This document shows, in pieces, positions 26,835 through 36,330 of a DNA stretch of 64,000 nt. Numbering within the stretch: position 1 is the stretch's first letter; the number at the start of each line of letters is the position of its first letter. The position numbers were made by a program, and so were the translations under genes. Below the pieces are notes generated by a model. The model was not told the DNA's origin. It saw only the letters and a list, made by a program, of their open reading frames with translations, and ran no database searches. This stretch comes from Butyrivibrio sp. GTDB taxonomy: Bacteria > Bacillota > Clostridia > Lachnospirales > Lachnospiraceae. The stretch spans positions 1-64,000 of the forward strand of contig JAFPVA010000105.1 of NCBI GenBank assembly GCA_017413105.1. The letters are read 5' to 3'.

Positions 26835-28327
26835 TGTTTAACCCCAACGCAGAATAAAGGAAGCTTAACACTAAAGGTTGTTCCCTCTCCCAAAGTACTC
26901 TTAACATCAATGGATCCGCGGTGCATAAGTACAGCATTCCTCGCAATAGCAAGTCCAAGACCAGTTCCGCCGATTTCCCTGGATCTGGATTTATCCACAC
27001 GATAAAATCTCTCGTAAATATGGTCCAGAGCATCCTCCGGAATACCCATACCGGTGTCTATGACTTTCATATAGAAGTACTGATGATCCGCATCCAGCTC
27101 CACCTTAACAGATCCGTTATCTTTGTTGTACTTTATGGCATTTTCCACAAGGTTCATAATAACAAGCGAAATCTTAACCTCGTCAATCTCAGCTGTAATG
27201 GCGCGCTTACTCTCCAATGTAAGGTCAATATTATGCTTCTTGGCAATAGGCCTCATTCTCTTTAGAACACTCTCCGTAAGTGCAACCACATCAACAGAGG
27301 TTATCGAAAGCCCTGCAGAGGTCTTGTCCATCTTAACAAGAGCAAGAAGGTCATTTATTATCTTGTCCTCCCTGTCAACCTCATGACTTATATCTGTCAT
27401 AAACTCCTTGTACACCTCATTTGGTACATCCTCCTGGGTCAAAAGAGAATCTGCCAGTATTTTCATGGAAGTGATGGGAGTTTTTAGCTCATGGGACACG
27501 TTTGAAACAAACTCCTGTCTGGAGTCATCAAGAACCTTCATCCTGCGAAGAAGTGCGTTAAATGCCCTGATAATAGCATCTGTTTCCAGATAGTTAGGGC
27601 CTACAATAGGCTGATCTGTATAGCCTTCCTTTATATCATTGATAGCAGCCGTAATCCTGTCGAAGGGCTTAAGAAGTGCATAAGAGACCATGGCAGCAAA
27701 CAAAATGATGACAAGTGCTATGAGCACCTCGATCGTTGCTGCTCTGTTGGAAAGGATCTCCATAGTAGTCTCTATGGTATCTGTCGATACACTTGTAAGA
27801 AGCACTCCCCTTACAACCTCATTGGGATTTCCATACTCTGATACATCCTGCTCCTCAATAACTTCCGTTTCAATGATAGGGGTAAGCAGTTCAATGTAAC
27901 CATTGCTCTGGTCATACTTTGACACTGTTCCCTTGCTGCCTGTCTTTAAGCAGTTGACTACCTCCTCAGAAATAATAGTCTTACCCTGACTAATATTGTA
28001 GGTATCCTTAACTACTTTCAGGTCATCATTAATAACCATCACTCTTCCGTCATAGAGATTTGCAAGCATATCAAGCTCAGCGTTTATGACGTCAGAGGAT
28101 GGGCTCTGAAGATAATTATAAAAGATCAGGTGATTTGCCAGAATTCTGAGCTGTGTCTGAACTTCTGTAGTCCTGACACTTACAGCTCGGTCCTCATAGC
28201 TATCAAGAATAATAAGATGCATGCAAAGGCACGAAATAAGGCCTGTCACAGCAACTATTATAAAGAACCTGGCTTTTAGACTCTTGAATATATCCTTTAC
28301 TTTTAGACTATTGTAAATGTTATTCAT
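26831..28327 (-). CDS. Membrane sensor histidine kinase
   Basis: A 498-residue sensor kinase with membrane helix 1 (about 20-42), an extracellular sensor region (43-198), helix 2 (about 199-219), a HAMP linker, and the HisKA box FVSNVSHELKTPITS with phospho-acceptor His279. A complete HATPase domain follows (N box NLVENAIKYN, G boxes DTGMGIPEDA and GGTGLGLAI). The layout resembles PhoR/WalK/ResE kinases. It lies 13 bases after its response regulator gene. The signal is unknown; the coupled GerMN lipoprotein may take part in sensing. Confidence 0.93.
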   Translation of the reverse strand: MNNIYNSLKVKDIFKSLKARFFIIVAVTGLISCLCMHLIILDSYEDRAVSVRTTEVQTQLRILANHLIFYNYLQSPSSDVINAELDMLANLYDGRVMVINDDLKVVKDTYNISQGKTIISEEVVNCLKTGSKGTVSKYDQSNGYIELLTPIIETEVIEEQDVSEYGNPNEVVRGVLLTSVSTDTIETTMEILSNRAATIEVLIALVIILFAAMVSYALLKPFDRITAAINDIKEGYTDQPIVGPNYLETDAIIRAFNALLRRMKVLDDSRQEFVSNVSHELKTPITSMKILADSLLTQEDVPNEVYKEFMTDISHEVDREDKIINDLLALVKMDKTSAGLSITSVDVVALTESVLKRMRPIAKKHNIDLTLESKRAITAEIDEVKISLVIMNLVENAIKYNKDNGSVKVELDADHQYFYMKVIDTGMGIPEDALDHIYERFYRVDKSRSREIGGTGLGLAIARNAVLMHRGSIDVKSTLGEGTTFSVKLPLFCVGVKQ

Positions 28328-28340
28328 GTTTTAGCCGTAC

Positions 28341-29021
28341 TTATGCCTGGAAGTAATATCCACTTCCCCACTTTGTCCGCACATATCTTGGATCGCTTGG
28401 CTTAGACTCAAGCTTCTCACGAAGTCTCCTGATGTGGACATCAACAGTTCTAGCATCTCCCGGGTAATCATCTCCCCAGATAGCGGTAAGAAGTTCATCT
28501 CTTGAGTAAACCTTACCTGGGTTGCTGGCAAGAAGCTCCAATAATTCATATTCGCGGCTGGTAACATTGATTTCCTTGTTGCCAACAAATACTCTTCTGT
28601 ACTGCTCATTGAGCTTAAGATCGCCATAAGTAATGACACCTGAACTCTCGGACACCTTACCTGCTCTTCTCATGATAGCCTTAATCCTTGCCTTTACCTC
28701 AAGAATATTAAAGGGCTTGGTAATATAGTCATCAGCGCCATACTCAAGACCTAAAATCTTATCCATATCATCGCCCTTTGCAGTAAGCATGATAATAGGA
28801 ACAGATGAAAATTCTCGAATCTGCTGACATACTTCAAATCCACTAAGCACAGGAAGCATAATATCCAAAAGAATAATGTCATATTCATTGGCCTTAGCCA
28901 TATCCAGAGCTTCCTGTCCGTCATAAGCACAGTCAACCTGAATATCGTCCTGTTCAAGACTAAATTTGATTCCTTTTACAATTGTCTTCTCATCATCGAC
29001 AACCAGAGCTTTCTTACCCAT
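28341..29021 (-). CDS. OmpR-family response regulator
   Basis: A 226-residue regulator with a receiver domain at 1-115 (phospho-acceptor Asp53 in IILLDIMLPV, conserved Lys in YITKPFN) and a winged-helix DNA-binding domain at about 130-226 (TSREYELLELL, DARTVDVHIRRLREKLE). It pairs with the adjacent histidine kinase. GGTGGAAAA precedes the start, 13 bases after comEA. Targets are not visible in the sequence. Confidence 0.96.
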   Translation of the reverse strand: MGKKALVVDDEKTIVKGIKFSLEQDDIQVDCAYDGQEALDMAKANEYDIILLDIMLPVLSGFEVCQQIREFSSVPIIMLTAKGDDMDKILGLEYGADDYITKPFNILEVKARIKAIMRRAGKVSESSGVITYGDLKLNEQYRRVFVGNKEINVTSREYELLELLASNPGKVYSRDELLTAIWGDDYPGDARTVDVHIRRLREKLESKPSDPRYVRTKWGSGYYFQA

Positions 29022-29034
29022 TTTTCCACCATTC

Positions 29035-29697
29035 CTAAACAGTTATTGAATCTTTGATCTTGTCAAAAAGCTTTTCCTTGATGCCACTTATCTTCATGAT
29101 ATCTTCTATACAGGAAAATCTGCCATTTTCATCCCGATACCTGACTATCCTGCCCGCTATTCCCTCACCGATTCCTGGAAGCGACTTAAGTTCTTCAGAA
29201 GAAGCCGTATTGATATTTACAAGGCCCTTCCCATCTGATGCAGCACTGTCAAAACCGTACAAAGACTTAGAAATAATGTCGTCTCCACCTGTATTGACCG
29301 GTTCTGCACTTTGACCGCTTTGAGCTTTAGCAATCTCCTCTTTAGACGGAATCACAAGCTTCACACCATCCTCAAGAACTGCCGCCAGATTAACATAGGT
29401 CTCATCGGCCTCACTTAAAAGTCCTCCGGCTTTAGTAACAGCATCAATAACTCTGCTGCCCTCTTCAAGTTCATACACGCCGGGACTATTCACGGCTCCG
29501 CAGACATATACGCAAATCTTAGGCACAACCTTAACTTCATTTTCCTTTGGAACTGAAGCTTCTTCATTAGACGACAAAAAGGCTGCATTTTCCTGCACTT
29601 CCAGAGCATCTTCCGTAAGGATAAGCTCTGATCCTGCACAGGTGCACCCACTTAGCAACATCATAAATGCAATAAGTATTATTATTTTTTTTCGCAT
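29035..29697 (-). CDS. comEA: ComEA-type DNA receptor, lipoprotein form
   Basis: A 220-residue protein with lipobox LSGC (Cys18), a linker, an SLBB domain (about 62-125, VYVCGAVNSPGVYELEEGSR) and a C-terminal helix-hairpin-helix DNA-binding region (about 158-220, VNINTASSEELKSLPGIGEG). ComEA binds incoming double-stranded DNA and passes it to ComEC. Most Bacillus-type ComEA proteins use a membrane helix anchor; a lipid anchor is predicted here. A strong GGAGG site precedes the start. It heads a run comEA-RR-HK-GerMN-comEC. Confidence 0.9.
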   Translation of the reverse strand: MRKKIIILIAFMMLLSGCTCAGSELILTEDALEVQENAAFLSSNEEASVPKENEVKVVPKICVYVCGAVNSPGVYELEEGSRVIDAVTKAGGLLSEADETYVNLAAVLEDGVKLVIPSKEEIAKAQSGQSAEPVNTGGDDIISKSLYGFDSAASDGKGLVNINTASSEELKSLPGIGEGIAGRIVRYRDENGRFSCIEDIMKISGIKEKLFDKIKDSITV

Positions 29698-29738
29698 GTT
29701 TCCTCCAAAATATCAGAGGACCCCGCCATGCATTTTTT

Positions 29739-29767
29739 ATTTTAGTAAAGAAAAAAATAATACGCAA
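29739..29767 (-). promoter_or_regulatory. Candidate promoter of the comEA operon
   Basis: Minus strand TTGCGT (29762-29767), 17 bases, TAAAAT (29739-29744), 42 bases upstream of the comEA start, in the 86-base gap after the solute-binding protein gene. Alternative hexamers overlap it. Moderate motif quality only. Confidence 0.4.
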
Positions 29768-29783
29768 GTCAAATAATAAGATT

Positions 29784-31256
29784 TTATTCTTCTGTCAGCC
29801 CGGCGATAATAGCCTCATCGTCAGGATCAGGTATTACCTCCTCTGTATAAGTCTGTCCGGTAACCTGAGTCATAATGCTCTCAGACACCTCTTTTAGCGT
29901 AGAATTGGCATCTGCTCCGTTCCAGATCTTGGTAAATGCAATCTCCAGCTGCATCCACAGATTACTGGTCTCAATGGTCTTGGGCATTGAAATCGAAGAA
30001 CTGTAAGCATCAATAAAATTATCAATATCGCTGTTGTTGTATTTTATGCCATAGTGCGCGGCAATCTTGCCACTGTTCTGGTAAAGATCTGTAGAATTGT
30101 CATTGCAGATATATCTTGCAACTGCCCCGGCCTGGGTCGGATGCTCTGAATAGCCATTTACCACTATGCAGTCAGTCACAGACATTGTCCTTGTGTCAAA
30201 CTCACTGGTAAGATCCGGCATATCAGCAACAGCAAATTCATATTCGAGTTCGCCACTTGCCTGTGCATCTTTAATCCTTCCAAGAATATCAGTCGTAGCA
30301 ACGGTAAAAACAATCTTTCCTGACAAAAAGTCATCGATAATGCTGTCATAGCTTGTGGCATCAGCCTCAATAGCAAAGAACTGATTAAGCTGCTGATATA
30401 TCTTCATGCAGCTGATAGTGTCTGAATTATATATATCGATAAGATTTACATTATCTCCGGCTCTTCCGCCAACATTCATGTAATTTCCTACGAAGAAATA
30501 ATTGTAAAAGATATCGGTAACATCCCATTTAAATACTGCCTCAACCTGGTCAGGAGCATTGTAGCTCTGAGCAAATTTTAAAATGTCAGAAATAGTAGCA
30601 GGGAGGCTTTCTTCCACCATACTATCAACCATCTCTGGTGTTATTTCAGCCCCCTCGGAGTTTTCTTCTGCCACTCCTTCACTGGCATCAGCTTCCTCCT
30701 GTGCCTGTTCTCCGTCTGCAAGATCGAACTCTGCCTGCATTTTCTCTTTTGCCATATCCTCAAGATAGGTCTTGTTGTATACAAGAGAGCTGGTCTCAAA
30801 ATACATGGGATATGCTATATAACGTCCATTATAAGTAACTGCATTGATAGCTGCTGATGGGAACATCTCCTCAGAAAAATATTCTTCTCCGCTTGAGACT
30901 TCCATAGCAAGTCCAGCCAAATAAGCCTTTTCCAAGGAATCATTCGTTATTATAAAAAGATCAGGATAATTGTCTTCAGTTAGAGAAGCCTTGTTGATAG
31001 CTTCAAGATATTCCAGACCGGAAACCAAAACGGGTTCAACTCTGACACTCGGATTCACATTGGAGTACGCCACTGCCTTACTCTGCAGATATGAAGTCAG
31101 GGAATCATCAGTATACCATAATCTTACAGTTGTTTTGGTTCTTGGGAAAAAAGACTTAGTTTCGAAAATGCTCTGACCCTGACGGGCATAGATAAAGGTA
31201 CCCGCCACGGTACAGGCAATAAGTATTATAGAAAATATTCGAACTCTTAATTTCAT
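29784..31256 (-). CDS. Extracellular solute-binding protein, sugar-type (family 1)
   Basis: A 490-residue ABC-type solute-binding protein. The N-terminus is a signal or anchor segment; LIAC at residues 12-15 could be a lipobox, but the hydrophobic stretch continues past it, so an uncleaved anchor is possible. The mature part has the family-1 pattern (TVRLWYTDDSL, YPDLFIITND, AYPMYFETSSLVYNKTYL). An acidic insertion of ~35 residues (around 165-200) interrupts the fold. No permease or ATPase genes are adjacent. The start at 31256 follows GAGG; it lies at the very end of argD. Confidence 0.85.
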   Translation of the reverse strand: MKLRVRIFSIILIACTVAGTFIYARQGQSIFETKSFFPRTKTTVRLWYTDDSLTSYLQSKAVAYSNVNPSVRVEPVLVSGLEYLEAINKASLTEDNYPDLFIITNDSLEKAYLAGLAMEVSSGEEYFSEEMFPSAAINAVTYNGRYIAYPMYFETSSLVYNKTYLEDMAKEKMQAEFDLADGEQAQEEADASEGVAEENSEGAEITPEMVDSMVEESLPATISDILKFAQSYNAPDQVEAVFKWDVTDIFYNYFFVGNYMNVGGRAGDNVNLIDIYNSDTISCMKIYQQLNQFFAIEADATSYDSIIDDFLSGKIVFTVATTDILGRIKDAQASGELEYEFAVADMPDLTSEFDTRTMSVTDCIVVNGYSEHPTQAGAVARYICNDNSTDLYQNSGKIAAHYGIKYNNSDIDNFIDAYSSSISMPKTIETSNLWMQLEIAFTKIWNGADANSTLKEVSESIMTQVTGQTYTEEVIPDPDDEAIIAGLTEE

Positions 31257-32452
31257 ACAGACCTCAGACATGAATCCAGAATGTCTATCATGTCATCAAC
31301 ATTCTCCTTGGTAATCACGAGAGGTGGAACAAATCTGATTATTGAAGCTCCTGCATTTATCAGAATAAGCCCCTTTGAAAGAGCCATATTTATGATATCC
31401 GCCACAGGTCTGTCAAACACAAGGCCCTGCATAAGTCCGGCGCCACGCCTTGCCACGATAAAATCATAGCGATCCTTAAGCTCATCAAGGCGTTTCTCAA
31501 GATAAGGAGCCACCTCATTCACATTCTCTATTATATTGTCCTCCTTAAATAAATCAAGGACTTTATTGATAGCAGCGCAGGCAAAAGGATTGCCGCCATA
31601 GGTGGTTCCATGATCTCCGGCAACCAGAGAGTTTGAGCCAACCTTTTCATTAAGCAGAAAGGCTCCGACAGGCACACCACAGCCAAGGGCCTTGGCGCAG
31701 GTCATAATGTCAGGCTTAATACCATATTTCTGCCAAGCAAACATATATCCTGTTCTTCCCATTCCACACTGTATTTCATCCAGAATAAGAAGAATATCCT
31801 TCTCGTCACAAAGCTTTCTTACCTTTGTAAGGAATTCCTCAGTAGCGGGGAAGATTCCACCCTCTCCCTGAACAGTCTCCATTATTATTGCGCAGGTCTT
31901 GTCATTTACGCAGGCAAGAACAGAATCAAAGTCATTAAGATCAGCAAACTTTATATTACCGATCATAGGCTCAAAAGCTTCCCTGTAATGCGGATTTCCA
32001 GTCACAGATAAAGCACCGAAAGTCCTTCCATGGAAGGAGTGATTCATGGCAATTATCTCATGATCATTTTTTCCATTCTTAAGGAATGCGTATTTCCTGG
32101 CAGCCTTAATAGCACCTTCAACAGCCTCTGCTCCGCTGTTGGTAAAAAAGACTCTGTCCATACCGGACACTTCTTTGATCTTTTTGGCAGCCTCAATTGC
32201 CGGAACATTGTAATAGTAATTAGATGTATGCATTAGCTTGTCAATCTGAGCTTTAAGTGCATCATCGTAATCCTTATAATGATAGCCCAGGGCAAAAACC
32301 GCAATGCCGGATACAAAATCCAGGTATTTCTTTCCGTCCAGATCATAGAGATATACTCCCTCTCCTTTATCAAGAACGATCTGATATCTGTTATAGGTAT
32401 GAAGTAAGACCTTCTCAGCCTCATCTATATATTTCTGCATCTGTTCACTCAT
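31253..32452 (-). CDS. argD: Acetylornithine aminotransferase
   Basis: PLP enzyme that makes N-acetylornithine from N-acetylglutamate semialdehyde and glutamate. The 399-residue protein has the class III features: FTNSGAEAVEGAIKAARKYA (phosphate binding), LILDEIQCGMGRTG, and the PLP lysine in MTCAKALGCGVPVGAF. AGGAG precedes the start. It lies 85 bases downstream of argB, in the argC-J-B-D order. Since ArgJ is present, the pathway is probably the cyclic one that recycles acetyl groups. Confidence 0.95.
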   Translation of the reverse strand: MSEQMQKYIDEAEKVLLHTYNRYQIVLDKGEGVYLYDLDGKKYLDFVSGIAVFALGYHYKDYDDALKAQIDKLMHTSNYYYNVPAIEAAKKIKEVSGMDRVFFTNSGAEAVEGAIKAARKYAFLKNGKNDHEIIAMNHSFHGRTFGALSVTGNPHYREAFEPMIGNIKFADLNDFDSVLACVNDKTCAIIMETVQGEGGIFPATEEFLTKVRKLCDEKDILLILDEIQCGMGRTGYMFAWQKYGIKPDIMTCAKALGCGVPVGAFLLNEKVGSNSLVAGDHGTTYGGNPFACAAINKVLDLFKEDNIIENVNEVAPYLEKRLDELKDRYDFIVARRGAGLMQGLVFDRPVADIINMALSKGLILINAGASIIRFVPPLVITKENVDDMIDILDSCLRSV

Positions 32453-32537
32453 TACAATATCTCCTGTTATTCTATAATTTCATATCTGCGGCAGCTCTTT
32501 TTCCCTGATATCGACGTTTTCCCGCTTAATCATCAGA

Positions 32538-33434
32538 TCAGGCTTCTGCAAGCAGATCGTCGTTGTCAGGCATGAACATGGTTCCAACACCCTTGTTTGT
32601 AAATATCTCCAGTAAAAGACAATGTGGAATCCTTCCATCAAGAATATGCACTCTCTTTACGCCCTCTCTTATGGCATCTGTGCAGTTATTAAGCTTTGGA
32701 AGCATACCACCGCCGATATTGCCACCGTTTATAAGAGCATCCGCCTCTGAACAGGTAAGTCTTGATATAAATGTGGATGGATCCTTTATATCCTTATATA
32801 CACCTTCAATATCAGTAAGGAACGCCAGCTTATCAGCGCCTACTGCCTTCGCAATTGCACAGGCTGCATCATCCGCATTGATATTGTAGGTGTCAAAATT
32901 ATCATCAAAGCCCACCGGTGCAACAATAGGAAGATAATCATTATCCATCATATCAAAGAGAACTTTAGGATCGACCTTATCAACCTCTCCTACAAAGCCT
33001 ATATCCTTTCCATCAGAATATTTCTTTGTTACATGGAGAAGTCCTGAATCCTTTCCGCTAATACCAACAGCCTTAACTCCAAGCTCCTGAACCATTGTAA
33101 CCAGCTGCTTATTGACACGGCCAAGTACCATTTCAGCTATCTCCATGGTCTCCTCGTCTGTTACACGAAGACCGTTTACAAATTCTGCTTCTTTTCCGAC
33201 CTTAGATACCCAGTTACTAATAGCCTTTCCGCCGCCATGAACTATGATAGGCTTGAAACCTACAAGTTTAAGCAGCGTAACATCTGTTATTACGCTTCTT
33301 TGAAGTTCAGGGTTACTCATGGCACTTCCGCCATACTTAACAACGATTATCTTCCTGTTAAACTTCTGAATATACGGAAGCGCTTCTACCAGCACCTCTG
33401 CTTTTTTTAGTACGTCCTGCATATCCTTATCCAT
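32538..33434 (-). CDS. argB: Acetylglutamate kinase
   Basis: Phosphorylates N-acetylglutamate. The 298-residue amino-acid kinase has [11 protein letters not shown] near residue 28, the substrate glycine loop [11 protein letters not shown] (about 65-75) and the C-terminal [12 protein letters not shown] typical of ArgB. The N-terminal helix and the end of the protein resemble the arginine-sensitive hexameric form, so feedback inhibition is likely (inference). GGAGGAG precedes the start. Gaps to argJ and argD are 25 and 85 bases. Confidence 0.96.
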   Translation of the reverse strand: MDKDMQDVLKKAEVLVEALPYIQKFNRKIIVVKYGGSAMSNPELQRSVITDVTLLKLVGFKPIIVHGGGKAISNWVSKVGKEAEFVNGLRVTDEETMEIAEMVLGRVNKQLVTMVQELGVKAVGISGKDSGLLHVTKKYSDGKDIGFVGEVDKVDPKVLFDMMDNDYLPIVAPVGFDDNFDTYNINADDAACAIAKAVGADKLAFLTDIEGVYKDIKDPSTFISRLTCSEADALINGGNIGGGMLPKLNNCTDAIREGVKRVHILDGRIPHCLLLEIFTNKGVGTMFMPDNDDLLAEA

Positions 33435-33459
33435 GGTATTTCTCCTCCAAAATCTTTAG

Positions 33460-34683
33460 TTATGACCTGTAATCAGCGTTGATCTTTACATAATCGTAGG
33501 TAAGATCGCATCCCCATGCTGTGGCAGCGGCATCCCCCTCATTCATATTGACAAAAACAGTCACGGCATCAGCCTTCATTATCTTAAGAGCCTCATCCTC
33601 ATCAAAAACAATCGGTGTTCCCTTGTGGAAAACCTCCAGCTTTCCGCTCTCACTCTCAAAGAAAAGCTCTACGTCATTCTGATCAAAGTCTGCTCCGGAA
33701 TAGCCCATCGCACATAAGAATCTTCCAAAGTTGGCATCGCAGCCATAGATTGCAGCCTTTGAAAGGTTTGAACCTACAATCGCTCTTGAAAGAATCCTTG
33801 CATCCTCTTTACATTTGGCGTTGATAACCTTTGCCTCAAAGAGTTTGCTGGCGCCCTCTCCATCAGCTGCCATCTTCTTTGCCAGATATTCGCAGACAAA
33901 AGAAAGAGCCTCTTTAAAGTTATCATAGTCCTCGCCCTTATTTGATACCACAGTATTTCCGGCCAGTCCATTTGCCATGCAAAGAAGGGTATCATTAGTG
34001 GATGTATCCCCATCAACTGTTATCATATTGAAGGTATCTTTTACAACCTCGCTTACAGCCTCCTGTAAAAGAGATTTTTCGATAGCAAGGTCAGTTGTAA
34101 GAAAGGCCAGCATTGTACACATATTGGGATGGATCATTCCTGAGCCCTTACTCATTCCTCCAAGAACCACTTCCTTTCCACCGGCCTCAAATGTAACTGC
34201 CACCTCTTTATTTACGGTATCAGTTGTCATTATTGCCTTTGAGGCTGCTGTTCCGGCATCGATACTGCCATCAAGACTCTTGCTCATCATCTCGACGCCC
34301 TTTACCAGCTTGTCCACAGGAAGCTGCATTCCGATAACTCCTGTAGAGGCCACAGCTACGGATGTAAACTTTACGCCAAGGCTCTTTTCCACAGCTTTAG
34401 CAGTAGCTTCGCAGGCATCAAAACCCTCTTTTCCGGTACAGGCATTGGCTATTCCTGAATTGATGACAACAGCCTGCATAGGTTCTCCTGAAGCTACAAT
34501 CTTCTGATCCCACTGCACACATGCGGCCTTTACCACATTTGAAGTAAAGGTTCCTGCACAGACACAGGGCTCATCAGAATATACGAAGGCCATATCTGTC
34601 CTGTCCTTATATTTTATATTTGCTTCACAGCTACTTGCCTTAAATCCCTTTGCTGCAGTTACTCCACCATTTATCTGTTTCAT
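33460..34683 (-). CDS. argJ: Bifunctional ornithine acetyltransferase / N-acetylglutamate synthase
   Basis: Transfers the acetyl group from N-acetylornithine to glutamate. The 407-residue precursor cleaves itself before a conserved threonine that becomes the nucleophile. Here the site reads SGMIHPNMCTMLAF, with Cys189-Thr190 where Ala-Thr is the common pair; the catalytic Thr190 is kept. Whether this form also makes N-acetylglutamate from acetyl-CoA cannot be told from sequence. The gene lies between a GNAT gene and argB in the arg operon. Confidence 0.95.
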   Translation of the reverse strand: MKQINGGVTAAKGFKASSCEANIKYKDRTDMAFVYSDEPCVCAGTFTSNVVKAACVQWDQKIVASGEPMQAVVINSGIANACTGKEGFDACEATAKAVEKSLGVKFTSVAVASTGVIGMQLPVDKLVKGVEMMSKSLDGSIDAGTAASKAIMTTDTVNKEVAVTFEAGGKEVVLGGMSKGSGMIHPNMCTMLAFLTTDLAIEKSLLQEAVSEVVKDTFNMITVDGDTSTNDTLLCMANGLAGNTVVSNKGEDYDNFKEALSFVCEYLAKKMAADGEGASKLFEAKVINAKCKEDARILSRAIVGSNLSKAAIYGCDANFGRFLCAMGYSGADFDQNDVELFFESESGKLEVFHKGTPIVFDEDEALKIMKADAVTVFVNMNEGDAAATAWGCDLTYDYVKINADYRS

Positions 34684-34726
34684 ATCTTCTCGCCTTTCAT
34701 AGAAATTCTAAATGATCAAAACTTCC

Positions 34727-35170
34727 TTATGGTACAAAAATAGTAAGGTTTTCTTCATTGAGCGCATGGTCGTAATAGTTCATGTCATCTCTCAAGGTCC
34801 ATCCCATCTTCTGCCAGAATCTGTTACCTACCTGATTGGTTACAAAGGCATTAAGGCAGACCTTGTTGATCTTCTCTTCCTTGAGTTTTTCACAGCAGAA
34901 CTGAACCATTTTTTTACCTATGCCATGCATTCTGTAGGCTTCACTAACACATACATGATATAGACAGCCCCTGCGTCCGTCATGGCCGCATAAAATAGCA
35001 CCTACTATTATCCCATCCTCGATATCCACTGCACTGGTAGTTGGATTTCTCTTTAAAAATCTTTCTATTCCTTCTTTTGAATCATCCAATGAGCGAATGC
35101 CAAAGCCGTGGATTGAATTCCACAGAGCATACACTTCATCATAATCATCAATAGTCATTACCCTAACCAT
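34727..35170 (-). CDS. GNAT family N-acetyltransferase
   Basis: A 147-residue GNAT protein. The acetyl-CoA loop is VSEAYRMHGIGKKMVQF (about residues 84-100, R/QxxGxG/A pattern), followed by VCLNAFVTNQVGNRFWQKMGW. The substrate is not evident. It sits within the arg operon, 12 bases after argC and 43 before argJ. Since argJ is present, a second N-acetylglutamate synthase is possible but not shown; a small-molecule acetyltransferase of another kind is as likely. GAGGAG precedes the start. Confidence 0.88.
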   Translation of the reverse strand: MVRVMTIDDYDEVYALWNSIHGFGIRSLDDSKEGIERFLKRNPTTSAVDIEDGIIVGAILCGHDGRRGCLYHVCVSEAYRMHGIGKKMVQFCCEKLKEEKINKVCLNAFVTNQVGNRFWQKMGWTLRDDMNYYDHALNEENLTIFVP

Positions 35171-35182
35171 TTTTTCTCCTCA

Positions 35183-36235
35183 TTACGGGAAGCATGGAAC
35201 TATCTCAAGTCCCGCACTCTCCTTAAGACCAAACATGATATTCATGTTCTGTACGGCCTGACCTGCCGCACCCTTTACAAGATTGTCTATAGCGCCCATC
35301 ATGATCACTCTGCCGGTACGCTCGTCAATCTTGAAGCCGATATCAACAAAATTACTTCCCTCCACCCATCTTGTCTCAGGATAAACTCCATCCTCCAGAA
35401 TTCTTATAAAGGTCTCATCCTTATAATACTTCTCATAGGCAGCTCTTATGTCTGCACTTGTAGGAAGCTTTCCATCTTTTTTTAATAGAGATGCATACTC
35501 TGTAGCAAGAATACCTCTGTTCATTGGTACCAGATGGGGTGTAAAGTTTATCACCATCTGTTTTCCTGCTGCATAGCCAAGTTGTTCCTCAATCTCAGGA
35601 GTATGTCTGTGGTTTGCCACACCGTATGGCTTGCAGCTCTCATTTACCTCACAGAACAGATTTGCCACCTTGGCTCCTCTTCCAGCACCGGAAACACCGC
35701 TAAGTGCATCTACGATAAGTGTATCCGGATCAATCAGTCCTTCTTTAATAAGAGGATATGCTGTAAGTATTGAACATGTGGTGTAGCAGCCCGGATTTGC
35801 CACAAGTCTTGCTCCTGCTATCTTATCCCTGTTTATCTCGCACAGGCCATATACCGCCTCATCAAGGTACTGCGGAGCTTTATGCTCTATTTTGTACCAC
35901 TTCTCATATACTGAAACATCCTTTAATCTGAAGTCTGCAGAAAGATCTATTATCTTTACCTTGCTTAAAACTTCTTCATTTACAAGGCTGGCACAAAGGC
36001 CCTGAGGTGTTGCTGTAAAGATAACATCTACTTCTTTTGCCAGCTCTTCCATATTGTCATCGAGGCATTTTGCATCAACAAGTTTAAAGAAGTTTCCATA
36101 TATTGAACTGTATTTCTCATCTATATATGATCTGGATCCGTACCATACAACCTCTGCTTCAGGATGTCCCTGCAATAATCTTACGATTTCTGCGCCCGCA
36201 TAACCTGTTGCACCAATAATACCTGCTCTTATCAT
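35183..36235 (-). CDS. argC: N-acetyl-gamma-glutamyl-phosphate reductase
   Basis: NADPH-dependent reductase forming N-acetylglutamate semialdehyde. The 350-residue protein shows the N-terminal GIIGATGYAGAEIVRLL nucleotide loop, the catalytic Cys150 in ANPGCYTT, and HRHTPEIEEQLG with the catalytic His. First gene of the arg operon argC-GNAT-argJ-argB-argD, divergent from argG across a 238-base gap that contains paired repeats likely to be regulatory. AAAGGATG precedes the start. Confidence 0.97.
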   Translation of the reverse strand: MIRAGIIGATGYAGAEIVRLLQGHPEAEVVWYGSRSYIDEKYSSIYGNFFKLVDAKCLDDNMEELAKEVDVIFTATPQGLCASLVNEEVLSKVKIIDLSADFRLKDVSVYEKWYKIEHKAPQYLDEAVYGLCEINRDKIAGARLVANPGCYTTCSILTAYPLIKEGLIDPDTLIVDALSGVSGAGRGAKVANLFCEVNESCKPYGVANHRHTPEIEEQLGYAAGKQMVINFTPHLVPMNRGILATEYASLLKKDGKLPTSADIRAAYEKYYKDETFIRILEDGVYPETRWVEGSNFVDIGFKIDERTGRVIMMGAIDNLVKGAAGQAVQNMNIMFGLKESAGLEIVPCFP

Positions 36236-36330
36236 TTTTTATTCATCCTTTCCTATATAAGAATCACCAATAGAAACGTGAAAAAAGTACTTATTAAACT
36301 TGTTTCAGTATACGACCACCAAAAACAGAA

